DNA of 64,000 bases from Archegozetes longisetosus. Its lineage: Eukaryota > Arthropoda > Arachnida > Sarcoptiformes > Trhypochthoniidae. Of the stretch, positions 32,437 to 44,764 are shown piece after piece. The position numbers and the translations under genes are program-made. Position 1 is the stretch's first letter. The number at the start of each line of letters is the position of its first letter. The stretch covers positions 186,001 through 250,000 of the forward strand of contig JAEMBT020000002.1 in assembly GCA_018873245.2 (NCBI GenBank), written 5' to 3'. Under the pieces are notes generated by a model. The model was not told the origin of the DNA. It worked only from the letters and a program-made list of their open reading frames with translations, and ran no database searches.

Positions 32437-33487
32437 CAAAGGAGAATGCCCAAACCCTTTGCATTTTGTCCCTCCAGCGCGCCGCAGCGCCACCTATATC
32501 AATTGATAGATCTCAACGAGTACTAAAATAATATATAGGTTGTAGCTCAATTCGGACATCCCTGTGGCCTGTAGTGACCGAAGGATGCATTTGCGCTTGT
32601 ATCGAAGTGGTTACAGTTCAGATTTCGATGAATTTGGCGTCGTTTAACTCAGAATGATGAGTAGAGTCCAAATAGCCTGGTTTCGAAGTGCGGAGGTCAA
32701 GGGTTACAGAGTTATTCGTAATTAGCTACTGGTCCCTTATTCGTTGGCCTATCTCTACGAACTTGGCATCATTTAGTGCAGAATAAAGAGTTGAGTCGAG
32801 TAATGTCCATCTCACATGGATATCATATCTTATTCAAAAGATATTGGTGAACAGTTTAGTTGTTCATGTCTCAGGAAAGGTGTAGGAGGGTCTCGGGCGG
32901 TACCCTCTCAAATAAAGTCTGCGCTGGAGATTTAGGTAGATGATCTCTAGTGATAAGTATGCTACAGTCTCCATCCCGAGACCGAAGCCTAGATACCAAG
33001 GCCGGCAAGCTCGCTAGATGAGTTTTTACCGGCCCAATCCTAAGTGACACTGACAGCAATTGATTATATTTATATTTATTTATATTATATTTCATGCAAT
33101 TTTATTCCACGTTTAGTTTTTATTTTATTCTTATTCAATAATTTTGAATATTTTAAGTGATTTTAGATATTCAACTATATATTACAAATACTTTGGGTTT
33201 TAGCGAGTCATTTTTGCTTCGTTCTTCACAACTTGCTTTGCTTTCATTGTTTTATTTTTATTATTTTATTCTTTATTGTATATTCAAACTGAAAATATAT
33301 TTCATTTCGCTCAATTCAAAAAATTTCAAAAAATGTATGTGTTGAATATAAATTTTGTGGCCATTAGGGGCCACAGGGATGTCCCGATTAAGCTAAAACA
33401 TATATTATTCGAGTACGCGTTGAGATCTATCAATTTACACGAGTGGGGCTGCGGCGCACCGGAGGGACAAAATGGACATTCTCCTTT
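32437..33487. mobile_element. 1.05-kb terminal-inverted-repeat element
   Basis: The arms at 32437-32569 and 33369-33487 are inverted copies. Shared blocks: AAAGGAGAATG, CATTTTGTCCCTCC, GCGCCGCAG, AATTGATAGATCTCAACG, AATAATATAT, and CGG(G)ACATCCCTGTGGCC. The left arm has about 11 extra bases after GAATGCCC. The roughly 800-bp interior contains an approximate internal duplication (GAATTTGGCGTCGTTTA near 32630 and GAACTTGGCATCATTTA near 32759). It is distinctly richer in G+C than the flanks. The small open frames inside have no recognisable domain. Confidence 0.7.
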
Positions 33488-36400
33488 ATAGATTAATAAG
33501 AGCTTAAAGAACAAAAGAAAAAATTCAACAATAATTGTAATGTATGCGTGAGACAAGATTTTTTAGATTGACAGTTGGTCACTTGTTAGCTTAAGTAAGG
33601 TAATTGCTAATTGTTTTGTTAGCTTAAGTATGCTAATTGATTTTACTTTTAAGGTTTACAATTTATTTCACAGTTCATGTTGAACTTTGTTAGAACATTG
33701 CATTTAATTCAAATAAAGATAGATTACAAAAAATAACTGAAAAAATGCCAAATAAAACTGAGAAACATGATCTGTTTCTAATCATGTCAAACCTAAAAGA
33801 TTCCTCTCAGGTTCAAAAAACTAACGACCTTGTCTTCGTGGTTTGGCGTGTATTTTTTAACAATGCTTTTCAGGCAGAAAAATAAAGCAGAAATAACAAA
33901 ACTTATGCTTAAAGTACACTTTGAAGCAATACAAGCAGTTCATTGTAACTCAATTATTTTGGCTTTGAACTAATCTGTTTTATGCTTATGATAAGCATTA
34001 GACAAGCATATTCACAAACCTGTATTATTTATACTGAGAAGTATAATCAATACAGTTAGAATCTAGAATAGATTTATATTTATCATACATTACTCGAGTC
34101 TGACACAAGTGAAACTAAAACTTATTTTGTTGGTAGCCTTAATTGGAGTGAATTTATAGTTCTCATACAAGTTCAGCATAGCCTGAAAAAATGCAAATAA
34201 ATCAATTATTCAATGCCTTATCTCAAAATTATGACAAAATTACGGTTTGAAACAAGGTAATTTTCAAAGATAAGTATCGAAACAAATAAGAAATTTTTTA
34301 AAGTCATATCATACTTTCAAATTAACTAATTTTCTTATTGACTCAGTTAACAAACAGAATACCTCGAATAAAATAAATAAGCTATTCATTAGTAGTCAAG
34401 TTTTTCTAGATTTAGTCTAAACGAATTCTAATCTTAATCCTTGTTAATTAAAACAGTTATCGAAATAGTTGATGATAAAAAAAACAGACGAACCGTTTAT
34501 TTATTGTTTATCTTTGTATATTTTAGTTAAATACTTCTCATTCGAGATGAATGTTGAGTCGGCGACGAAGTACGGCATATTAATGAAAATCTGTACAAAA
34601 TTTAAGTATTTGAAAAATTGTTGCATACGCCAAACTCTTTGAATCGTTATTTATTATCAAGAAAAATCCTGAAAACAAGCCAAAGTCGGCTTATAATTAA
34701 TGATAATTGAAACTCTGACTAATAAGTTTTAGTAAATCGATTTTAAATTTATTAAAGACAAGATGCTCAATTAGTATCGAAGTTTGATCATTGATTTTGA
34801 TTTGCCCAATTTTTGAAGTGGAAAGATCATAAACTAATGAGACCATTAATAACATAAACTCAAGTTTAACGATAAACTTTGATTTGATTCCGGAAATTAG
34901 GCGAGAATAAAGTTTCGCAACTACGAGAAAGCTTTGGTAAGACTCGAGATTTACCAACTATATTTCAAATTTAGAGTGTATTTTGCATTTTATATTAAAT
35001 ATAAGTTTAAATAAACAACCAAAAGGTATTGCATGTATTGCTTATTCTTATAGACTGTACAAACTTTACAACTGTTTTTGGCTAGAGTAGCAGTTGAAAG
35101 TTAAGTCAATTTGTCAATAGATCAACACAATTTGTATCATTCATTCAATAGTGGACAGATATTCCTTATTAATTCTTATGTAAAGCCTCAACGTTTTGAC
35201 AGACTAAAGGTTTTCTCGAAAACTTACAGATAGAATACTGGCAGAAAAAAGTGAAAGATCGATGCATTTTTACAATTGTTTGAAAAAAGATATCTTTTGG
35301 CTATAGCTCACCCTTTCATTAATTATCATAAATCATGTCCGTACTGTTGACTATAAATTAGACCTTGCTTCTAAAAATAGCAAGACAAATGCAAGTTGAC
35401 TTTGAGACTGACTTGACCGACCTAATGATTATAACCTTATAAATCTCACGATATATTGACCTACGTCACAACAAAGAAATATTTACTCCAGACTATGTCT
35501 AGTAAAAAACTATTTCTAATGGTCGAAATGATTACATAAATAAATAAAGCAACCTTTGTATCACAAAAAGCTTTCACTAACAAAGGATTCAAAAAGAAAC
35601 AGGTTTTTACGCGCAACAAAAATATGATCTTCAACTGAAGATTTTCGAGAAAAAAGTCAAGTTCGTATAATAAATTATAGCACAAACCTAAATATATTAT
35701 TACCTACTAAGCGCTTCAGTTCAAACACTCATAACCTCAAGTAATGTATGGTCAACTTGGATAAAAAGTAATTTATTCCGGCCATCAGATTAGTATTAAA
35801 CAAAAGTGGATTAAAAAAGTTAAGTGCCTTAAGGAATGCTGAAACTGTTGATGTCAATATCTTATTGAATAATACTCAATACTGATACTGCTTCCATAAT
35901 AGTCTCATTTTTAAGAATGTTTTCTACAATAGAAGGTCATTGAAAGTATGTTATGTAAATAACATTTCAGGTATTACTTCAATTTTAGATAAGATTAGAG
36001 AAAATAAGTAAATTTGAAACTAGTACACAATCTAAACATGTGGCCCCAAACCACTGCTGTTTTCAAAACAGTTTTGAAGGCATTTTACATAAGAGTCATT
36101 GAAAACATTTTTAAACCGCGATTTGCTGTCCAAGTAATAAATGAAAAGTTTTTAATGTTTTGAGCTATCGTTAGTGATTCGTAATTATCTAATAATAAGA
36201 GTTGGAGAACGCAATGTGTTTTAGCGGTCAAAATAGGTCTCTATAGATAATTACAATGTTTTCATTGAACAAAAATGAAAACAGAACTCAATTCAATGAA
36301 ACTAAATATTTAATTTAAATAATCATTTTTTAAAAAATTGATTCCAAATTTTTTATTTTCGATTTTTTTAATTTTATAACTTTTACTTTGAAATTATAAC

Positions 36401-39400
36401 AAATCGGTAAGTTAAACAATTTTCAAAATTTATTAATCGTATGGGTACGTCTCCATTACTAGATGATAAATGAAGGAATTAAATGATTAGTTTTAGACAC
36501 GGAAAAGGATAAGACCAGAACTAACCTAACTTCATAAAAGTTTAAAAGCTTCGAATTTGCTAAATATAGCTTCAAAAGAAAGGTAAGGTTCTGGAGGCCG
36601 TTCACTTTATAAAACTTTGCTCCCTAGATCGGCAAATCTTTAGCTCTGTCTGTCCCGATGTAATCAATTTTAATGATAAAACTAAATTGTGACTTCTAAA
36701 AATAAAATTCTTTACTCAGAAAAAAGATCGTTTGAGCTCAAGGTTTAAATCTACTCTTCCATCATATTCCCCAGAGTTTGTTATAAATGTGAGAACTTAA
36801 AAAACTCACTTTAAATAAATATAGACTCAAACGAGATAAAATTGAAGAACAAAAATGTCAAAACTTTTTGATAGCTTTAGTAGTGATTGGCCACGTCAAA
36901 TAATAAAGTATATGTAATTCTAGCAATTACAGAATTGGTACTATATTTAAGTTATATTTAGTCATAGGATTCAAGTTAATTTGTCAGAAGATCCCAATAA
37001 TTAAACACTTATCAGTTCTTTTGATTTCAAAGTGAAATTTTCAGAATCCAAAAATTTGATTGATCGAGAAAAGATTACATTTTTGAAAACATCGACAGTA
37101 TTCTGATACGCCTACAAATTTGATGACATTGTTTGAAAAAAACAAAAGAAGCAACAGTTCATCATTTTTGTACCACCTGTCAGTCTAACTTTGATTGATT
37201 ATACGGTTCGATCCGCATTTCGCGAATAATCAACCCTTTTGCAACATCTTTAAATCCTGTTTTCCGATTCGTGACTCATGTTATCGTTGACTTGATATAC
37301 TGAGACACTTTTGTATTCCGACTCCACAATCCAGTCTCGAGTCTAAAGTGCAATCACGTAAGGATTGATTACGCCATATGAACTATCAAATTTACCTCAT
37401 GTTCCAAACTTTTGCATCAACTTAATTCAGTGACCTCTTTTAATAGCACAGAGAGTATTGAATGTTAGAAAAGATAGTATCTTCAACTACAACTAAAGGT
37501 CGTATACTTGAAAAACAACTTTTAATTACTAGAGAAATTCTTCAGATATTTAAATAAACTTAACTGTATTGAATCGATAGCTTTAAATATTGTAAACATC
37601 GAATAGTGATTGAGCTAATCTTAGAAATCAAAATTAATACCAAATGGTTAATGCAATCGATTGCAATTTCAGTTAAATCTTGAGAAAGTTTATTGGAAAG
37701 AGCTTTCAAGAATAACAGTTCAAAAAGCCTATTTCAAACATTAATTTAAAGTTAATTGATATCTTAGATAAGGAAATAAATTGTTTTCACTTTGAAACTG
37801 ATCATTGAAATGATTGTCTGAATTGGGGTCAGGTTCAACCTTTCTTTTTAGGATAACTCACACTACAGATGCTTCTATTGTTTCAGTGTTATTTTGGCTG
37901 AAACAGTCGAAAATTTGACATATTTATCATTCGCTTTTAGTAAGAGATTTCTTTTTCCTATAATTTGAGGAAAACAAGTAAGTTTATTTTGATAAATTCC
38001 ATTCTGTAGAAATGATAGTAGCTAAGAGCTTCCCCGAAAACACTCAAAGTTGTCAAAATATAACTAATAGCACTTCAGTCGAAAGCCTTGAATTCGAAGG
38101 AATTCATAAATTAACCATTATTGACACTCTGAAAAATCATAATTTATTCTGTAACACTAATAAAATACTTCTGAAGCTTTGAAAATTAATAGTTTAATGA
38201 ATAAATTATTGCTTAATTTTGACAAACAATCTCAATTTGGTTGTGGCAATCGTCCAAACTTTTATTTGCCACACATGTTGTGATATAAATTTATCTGCAC
38301 GTTTGTTACGCGCTTACGGATCCTTAATACAGTCTGTCCAAAATAAAGCTAAACTGAGATAAAGCAGTTAAGGCTTTTATTGTTTGATATTTTGATCACA
38401 GGTAAAACCAATTACTCATGAACTGAAAATTCGATTTATCAAAAATCAACTTTTATTAATCGATGCGTAATATTAAACAAAAATTGTACTCAACATTTGA
38501 GTTTATTATTATTTTGAACGGACCGTACAGCTACCACCAAATAGTTCTACTTTTGTTAATCCCAAACTGATGCGTGACGAGCAAACTTTTAAGGGCTCAT
38601 TCATTCAGTTACTATTAAACTTAAAATATGAATCATTAGATTTTAAAGTAGTGAAACGACCTAATAATCACTGATGATCAAATGGTTTGAGTCTGTAAAG
38701 TTCAAAAAGTTCAAAAGTATGTTTCAGCACAACGTTAAATCTTAATTATCGCACCCGTTTATAGTTAATTGATAAATTCATTAAAGTCATGTCAATAACT
38801 CTTGAAGCCGACAGAATATTGACTGCTATCTTGTTTCCCGACTCGATTCTAATGTTTTATTAGTTTACATTTGTATCTTTTTTGTATAATTTATTTACGA
38901 TATGAGTCAATAAATATCAATTATAATTATCAGTCGTGAGTGAAGTGTTGATTTTTATTCTCAAAATTTGAGTTAACACTTAAACTATAGTTCTCTGACT
39001 AAGATTATTCAATTTTTATGCTGTCCCTAACTTTTCATCTCTACGCATCACGGATTAAAGTAAAACTATTAATATTTGGTGGTAACTGTACAAGTAAGAT
39101 CAATTAATTTCCTAATAAAAATCTATCCAAATGAGACTAGTCCTAAGATGATATATGTGAGTATAGAGTGATTTCGCAACTGTTAAAGCCAGTTACCAGA
39201 TGTTTCACAAATTCTATCAATTGCTTATCAGAGTCTAAAATCTCAATTATTCAAGCTCTGCACAACTCATAGATTATTGTATAATAACTTCTGTTTTATG
39301 CCCATCAGTATGAAAATGACGCTTGAAAAAACAGTTTTTATTGCTAATAAGATCTAAAAATGAATTTTGATACCGTCTTCATTCGAAAATGTAGGTTTCG

Positions 39401-39494
39401 TATTTGCATTATTAACAGATTCTACTTTCGAATAATTTCTATTCATTGATAAATGAAATTAGGTATCAAATTTTCCACTGAAAAATATTGAGCG
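33488..39494. other. 6-kb gene-free interval
   Basis: Uniformly AT-rich with short open frames of low complexity (for example 34957-34697 and 35685-35461 on the minus strand) that show no motif, splice-consistent neighbours or conserved look. No tRNA, transposase or element terminus recognised. Confidence 0.35.
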
Positions 39495-40818
39495 CAGTAA
39501 AAGCTCGATATAACGAATTTCGATGTAACAAACGTCTCTTTATAACGAATATAACAGAAATGCCGTTCCGAAACCATATGAAATTAAGTTAAAATCCATT
39601 CCATATAGCGAATCTTAGCATAAAAGACATTTCGATGTAATAAACATACTTTAGGTGCAGTCTTGGGATTTTATTTTGAGATACCGTATGCTACCTTTCA
39701 TAAAATCTTTAGTAAAATAATATGCACTTTACTGACTAATTCATACAAAACCTTCAACTTATGATCAATTTTGATTTACAATAGCAAAAAGTATGTATTA
39801 GAACACGCGTTTTTTTATAAATGAAAACACGACTTTAACATTCAATCAAAGAGCTCGAGTTGTCCGGATATTAGGACAGAAAAGTTTGCATGCAATAGCT
39901 AGAGAAGTTGGTTGTGGTCATTAAACAGTCAGAAGAATAGGCAACTATTTTCTAACTCATAACACTATTGAACCGAAGAAAGGATAAGAAAACGGGAAAC
40001 AACTGAACAAAATCAAAAAATTATTGAGGCTGCTATTTTTTAAATAATAATTTAACTATTAATGAATTAGTGGTTGAAATAAGAAATCTATCAATCTTAA
40101 AATTAAGAATAATACTGTCAGTAAGGGACTTATTGGTAAGGTTTCAGTTTTAATGTCTTGTTTATTTTAATTTTCGACATTAAAGCCTGAGATCATGATT
40201 TCCAAAATTTTTAAATCAATTATAATATTTAAAAACAATTGATCGAAAATTATTTCTGAGACAAAATACGACGTACGAAAATTTCACACGACAAAATATC
40301 GCACACAGAGATTACTATATGTAATATTCTCGCGCGACGTTGCGATTTGTAGTGTGATATTTTATCTGATACCACAAAAATTATTAATAAATCAGAATTA
40401 AATTTCCATTATTTCACATATTTTTTCGCTATTCATATAAGTTATATGAAAGGTTGCCTATGGTGTCTCAAAATAAAGTCCCAAGACTGTATACTGAAGT
40501 ATGTAAGCATTCGATATAAAGTAGTAGAGCTTTCATCAATTCTTAAAAGAATTAAATATTAAGTTTTCAGCTTGAGACTGACATCAAACTCTGACTTTTA
40601 GATTTTAAATTTTAGATTTTAATATTTTTAAGAACAATATTTAGACAAAAATAACAGATTTTTTTTTAAATAAGCATTTCTATTAATTGTATTAACATTA
40701 GTTATTGATAAATCTGCTCTAGAACCGGAAATATTTTACTTTCAATTTAACGTACAGCTCGATGGTAGTCAATAAAAACTTTCATCCCCTGAGTGTTCGT
40801 TACATCAAGCTTTTACTG
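39495..40818. mobile_element. Pogo/Tigger-like element interrupted by a Tc1-type element
   Basis: The ends are CAGTAAAAGCTCGATATAAC GAA and TTCGTTACATCAAGCTTTTA CTG, with TA directly after the right end; the base pair expected as TA on the left is CG. The left portion has repeated ATAACGAAT/GATGTAA subunits. An unrelated inverted-repeat element (39658-40489) sits inside it. Removing that leaves about 490 bp of non-coding element. Confidence 0.65.
39658..40489 (+). mobile_element. Nested Tc1-like element with transposase HTH remnant
   Basis: The ends are CAGTCTTGGGATTTTATTTT GAGATACC and its inverse GGTGTCTCAAAATAAAGTCC CAAGACTG, with TA after the right end (40490) and a worn TG before the left. 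On the plus strand, from about 39841, one frame reads RARVVRILGQKSLHAIAREV GCG, then a stop, then TVRRI, a paired-like helix-turn-helix of a Tc1-type transposase. The rest of the transposase is decayed or deleted. Confidence 0.65.
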
Positions 40819-42137
40819 TATATGAAAATATATTTTGATAACATTTTGTTCTTGAGAAATACCTAAATAAAATTACTGTTTATGTCATTATAGTGACGAA
40901 TTTCAAATTGATTTAATTGTAGAATCTCTATCTTTTAAACTTAGAATCAAAAAGTCTGAATTTTATGCTTAAATACGATAGGACTTATTTTCATTCGCTT
41001 CTTATTATTAATATTAACAATGGAATGATCATTTAGAAAAAATAGAAAATTCTACTGTTCTTTTATTCTATGTGATTTTGAACTTCCAGTTGAAATTTTC
41101 ACGAACTCATCGAGATTGGGATACTTTTTAGGTAAAAATGGAGATCTGTAGACGGAATTTTTACAACTTGTCCAAAACAAAAGAATATAATTTCTAACTT
41201 GAAGAACCCCGAGAAACTTTTTGCACTTAATAAAGGTCTATACGTTAAATCAACTGCGAAGGTATGGCTCCATATCTACCTTAACCCTAATTGTTTTTGC
41301 ATGAATACTACTGAACAAATTGCTGAATTAATCTGAAGGGTGTTTTAATTAAACTCACGAAACCTAGCTTTTTCAAAGTTAGTCTTAGTTAGCTATCCAC
41401 GAACGCTTCTTATAAAATTTTTCTCTAATGAATTACTGAGTTTAGAAAAACCCATGATTTCAGTTGTTAATTTTACATCAGTTCAACCCATCTTACTAAA
41501 CGATTCCAATTTTCGTATTCAAAGGCAAACTTAGGAATTTATTACTTATTTATTAATTTATTAGTTAAGTGTTTGATAAAGGTCAAAGCAGTGTAAATAA
41601 ATATGATTCTAATGTATTCATGTAAACTCTTCGAAATCTCAATTCAGTCTACACATAACTCCTTTTACTTTTGTCCAGACTTACTATTAGACTTATTAGT
41701 AAAAAATGATGTATACTGTTGATCGGTCAATATCTAGCCCCAAAAATATGATAAAAATCATATGATAATAAACAAAATCATGTGTTCCAGTTAATGGGTT
41801 AAATTTTTAACCAGTTAATGTATTATTGAAATAAAGATTCCTATTTCAAGTCTGAACAGAAGTGGAAGAATTTATGCTTAGACCAGATTGAGGCTTCGAA
41901 GAGTTTAAAATTGGAATGAGTAAAATGGTTTATAGATTTTATATTTCTGTAATCTCTTTAAATATTGTTTGGCAGAAAATTATTGCTTATCTTTCGGCAC
42001 AAGTTCATACGATAAGCAAATTGCAAATTTAATCCGTATTTGTGTATAGTTATAAAAAATTTCAACTTATCTAAATTTGATTTCTATAGGAAAATAAGCC
42101 TCTCTTTCCGTCAAATCACTTGATCTAACAAAGCAGT
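40819..42137. other. Gene-free interval
   Basis: AT-rich, with no recognised feature. Confidence 0.3.
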
Positions 42138-43090
42138 CTCGGTTTCAATTGGTAGAAATACCAGCAGAAAGTTGTAACAACTCAAAGATAATGTAATTTA
42201 AGTATCAAAATTTGTAAATTATTCGCCATCAGCACTGAGATCGTAATCAAGTTAATGATTTGAGCTGTTTTCAATTATGAGGCAATGTTAACTTTATGTA
42301 AGTTCAGCGCATAGAATGCAAGCATGTTATAAAATGAGCATAGACAGCTTTCCATAATGAAATTCGTATAACTTTTTCAAATTAATATGCAACAAATGGA
42401 AAGTGAAAATTTTATATGGAATATTATCATTTGAAGTATGCGCACGCGCTTGAAAACAATCGGGCAACAAATCAGTTTGAAAGCAAATAAAACTAATTAG
42501 ATAAGTAAAATTTCGGAAGTTCAAATCAGTCGTAGGAAACAATTCTCCCAAATTCTTTTCAAAAGATCAAGTTTTTTAGAAATCTAATTCATTAAATGTC
42601 TTCAAATCTTACGTTTTTGAAATCGTTAATTCTTTTAAGTTAAACCTTTCTAACTTAAAGCTTTAGTTAACCCCTTTTTAAAATAAGCCTCATTTTCTTA
42701 TGAATTTATATACGCTTTTGTTAAAAATGGATTAACTACAGCTTTAAGATAAAAAGGTTTAACTGTATTGCTTCCAAAACACATGCACGCGCTTCAAATG
42801 ATAATATTTTGTAGAAAATTTTCAGCTTCCATTTGTTGCATATTAATTTGAAAAGGTTATACGAATTTCATATGGAAAGCTGTCTATGCTCATTTTATAA
42901 CATGCTTGCATTCTATGCGCTGAACTTGCATAAAGTTAACATTGCCTCATAATTGAAAACAGCTCAAATCATTAATTTGATTACGATCGCAATGCTGATG
43001 GCGACTAATTCACCGATTTTGATGCTTAAATTATATCATCTTTGAGTTACAACTTACTGCTGGTATTTCTACCAATCGAAACCGAGGTTG
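42138..43090. repeat. Long, well-matched inverted repeat (palindrome) with 300-bp arms
   Basis: The arms at 42138-42440 and about 42778-43090 are inverted copies around a spacer of about 340 bp. The inner 175 bp of each arm differ at only about a dozen positions, including a run of more than 50 identical bases (from GTTCAGCGCATAG to AGCTTTCCAT); the outer 130 bp are less alike. A GCACGCGCTT phrase stands just inside both arms but in direct orientation. No transposase or splice-consistent exon. A transcript across it would form a long hairpin. Confidence 0.8.
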
Positions 43091-44764
43091 CATTGTAAGT
43101 TTTTGACAAAAGCCGTGCCCCTTTGATTCCTACTGGGCTCGCAACTGATATAATGTATCTGAATTTTAAGGGTGAGTTTTGATAGGATTTTATGAAAGTT
43201 TAATAAGGTTGCAAAAATGATCTCGAAATCACGTTTCTCATCAGAAGTGTCAGACCATCAAATATAAATTGAATAATACTTATGAGGTATACACAAATAG
43301 TAAGTATTTACTCCTGTTTTATTTTATGTAGCACTTCAGTCAAACAAATAGATGGCCAACTTTTTATTAGAATTGGATAATTTACTATAAATTGAGCACT
43401 TAACCGCTTTCCAAAACATCCTAATATTTTGCTATTGATCCACTCAATATTTAAGTTAATTATATTTATAGTCATATGGTTATAATTATATAAGAGTTAT
43501 ATCTATTTTTTTAATCTTTTAATTTATTTATTAACTATTTCTATTTGAAGGTATATCTTCATAGATTTTGTGCTGCAACTCATCAATTGGTCAAGGTCGG
43601 TACCATTTCTATTACAATATTCACAGTCTATTCAGTTGTAAGAAGATTGTAAAAATTAAGTAAATTTAATTTGTTTTAGAAAAATGAAATTTCTATTAAT
43701 TGACTGTTGACTTGAACTTTTTATTGAAGTTATGTGCAAATGTAGCCCCTCAGTCCTTACTGGTTGCTCACTTGAAGTTTTCATTTATTGTTTCATACAT
43801 CATGCTTTTATGAAACCAATTATTAAAAGTTTAACTATATCAATATAACAATGAGCAAGACTCCTTCAATTACTTTTTTATGAATAAATCACAAAAACAT
43901 AAGATTATTAAAGAAACTTTTTTAACTATTAAGAATTAAAAATAGCAATTAGGAGTTGCTGCTGGACACTCCATAACCAAAAATAAGAATCTAATTAATC
44001 GATATAGACATTTAAAATATAACTGTCGAATATTGAAATGTAATAAGACGTTTTGATTGAATCACTTGCAAAGATGTGAATTCTGAGCGTTACTATAATG
44101 CGCACTATTACTGGCTATTACTGGCTATTACTATCTTCTCAAATTCAATATCTGACCAGAATGCGAGTTTGGAAGGTCAAATACTTTGATTCAGATTAAA
44201 TATACATATTCTCGTGTTTGCCAATGATTTGAGTATTTGTTAAACTGTTAATCTGTTAGCTAAACCGTCGGTTAAACTGAGGATTTGTTATAACCGAAGC
44301 TTTAAGTGATCTTCCAACCGGGTGAGAAAGTATGGAATGGTTTTAATGCAGGCAATTAAAGTTAAATACAAACAATTATTTTACAAACTGATATTTAAAA
44401 TGACTACCAAATCGAAAAGTTGTATACTCGTCTTTAAACTGTACTTAACTGTATATGAATTTAATTAGTCGACAGTACAGAATTAGTATTGTGATTGTGA
44501 TGAATAAGTTGGAAAATCATTCACGCTTATCTCAATCAATTATATCATATAACAAATAAATGTTATAATTAAGTGCAGCTCCAAATCGAAAACGTTTGTT
44601 ACGCAGCACATATTTAAAAATAATAGTACACAACTATTCGATTTGATAATAAGCTGTTAAATACTAATCAAATTTGTGATAAAATAAGTTTTATCTATTG
44701 ATTCAATTGAATCATGCTAAAATAATGACTGTTTAACTGATGAATCAATTGTGTTTATCGAAAT
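43091..44764. other. Gene-free interval downstream of the first elongase
   Basis: AT-rich, with a short direct repeat (CTGGCTATTA, two and a half copies at about 44112-44133). No gene recognised. Confidence 0.35.

Noticed and set aside
42327..42551. A 74-codon minus-strand frame in the long palindrome
   Set aside because: It straddles the left arm and the spacer, the matching arm does not preserve it, and it has no recognisable motif.
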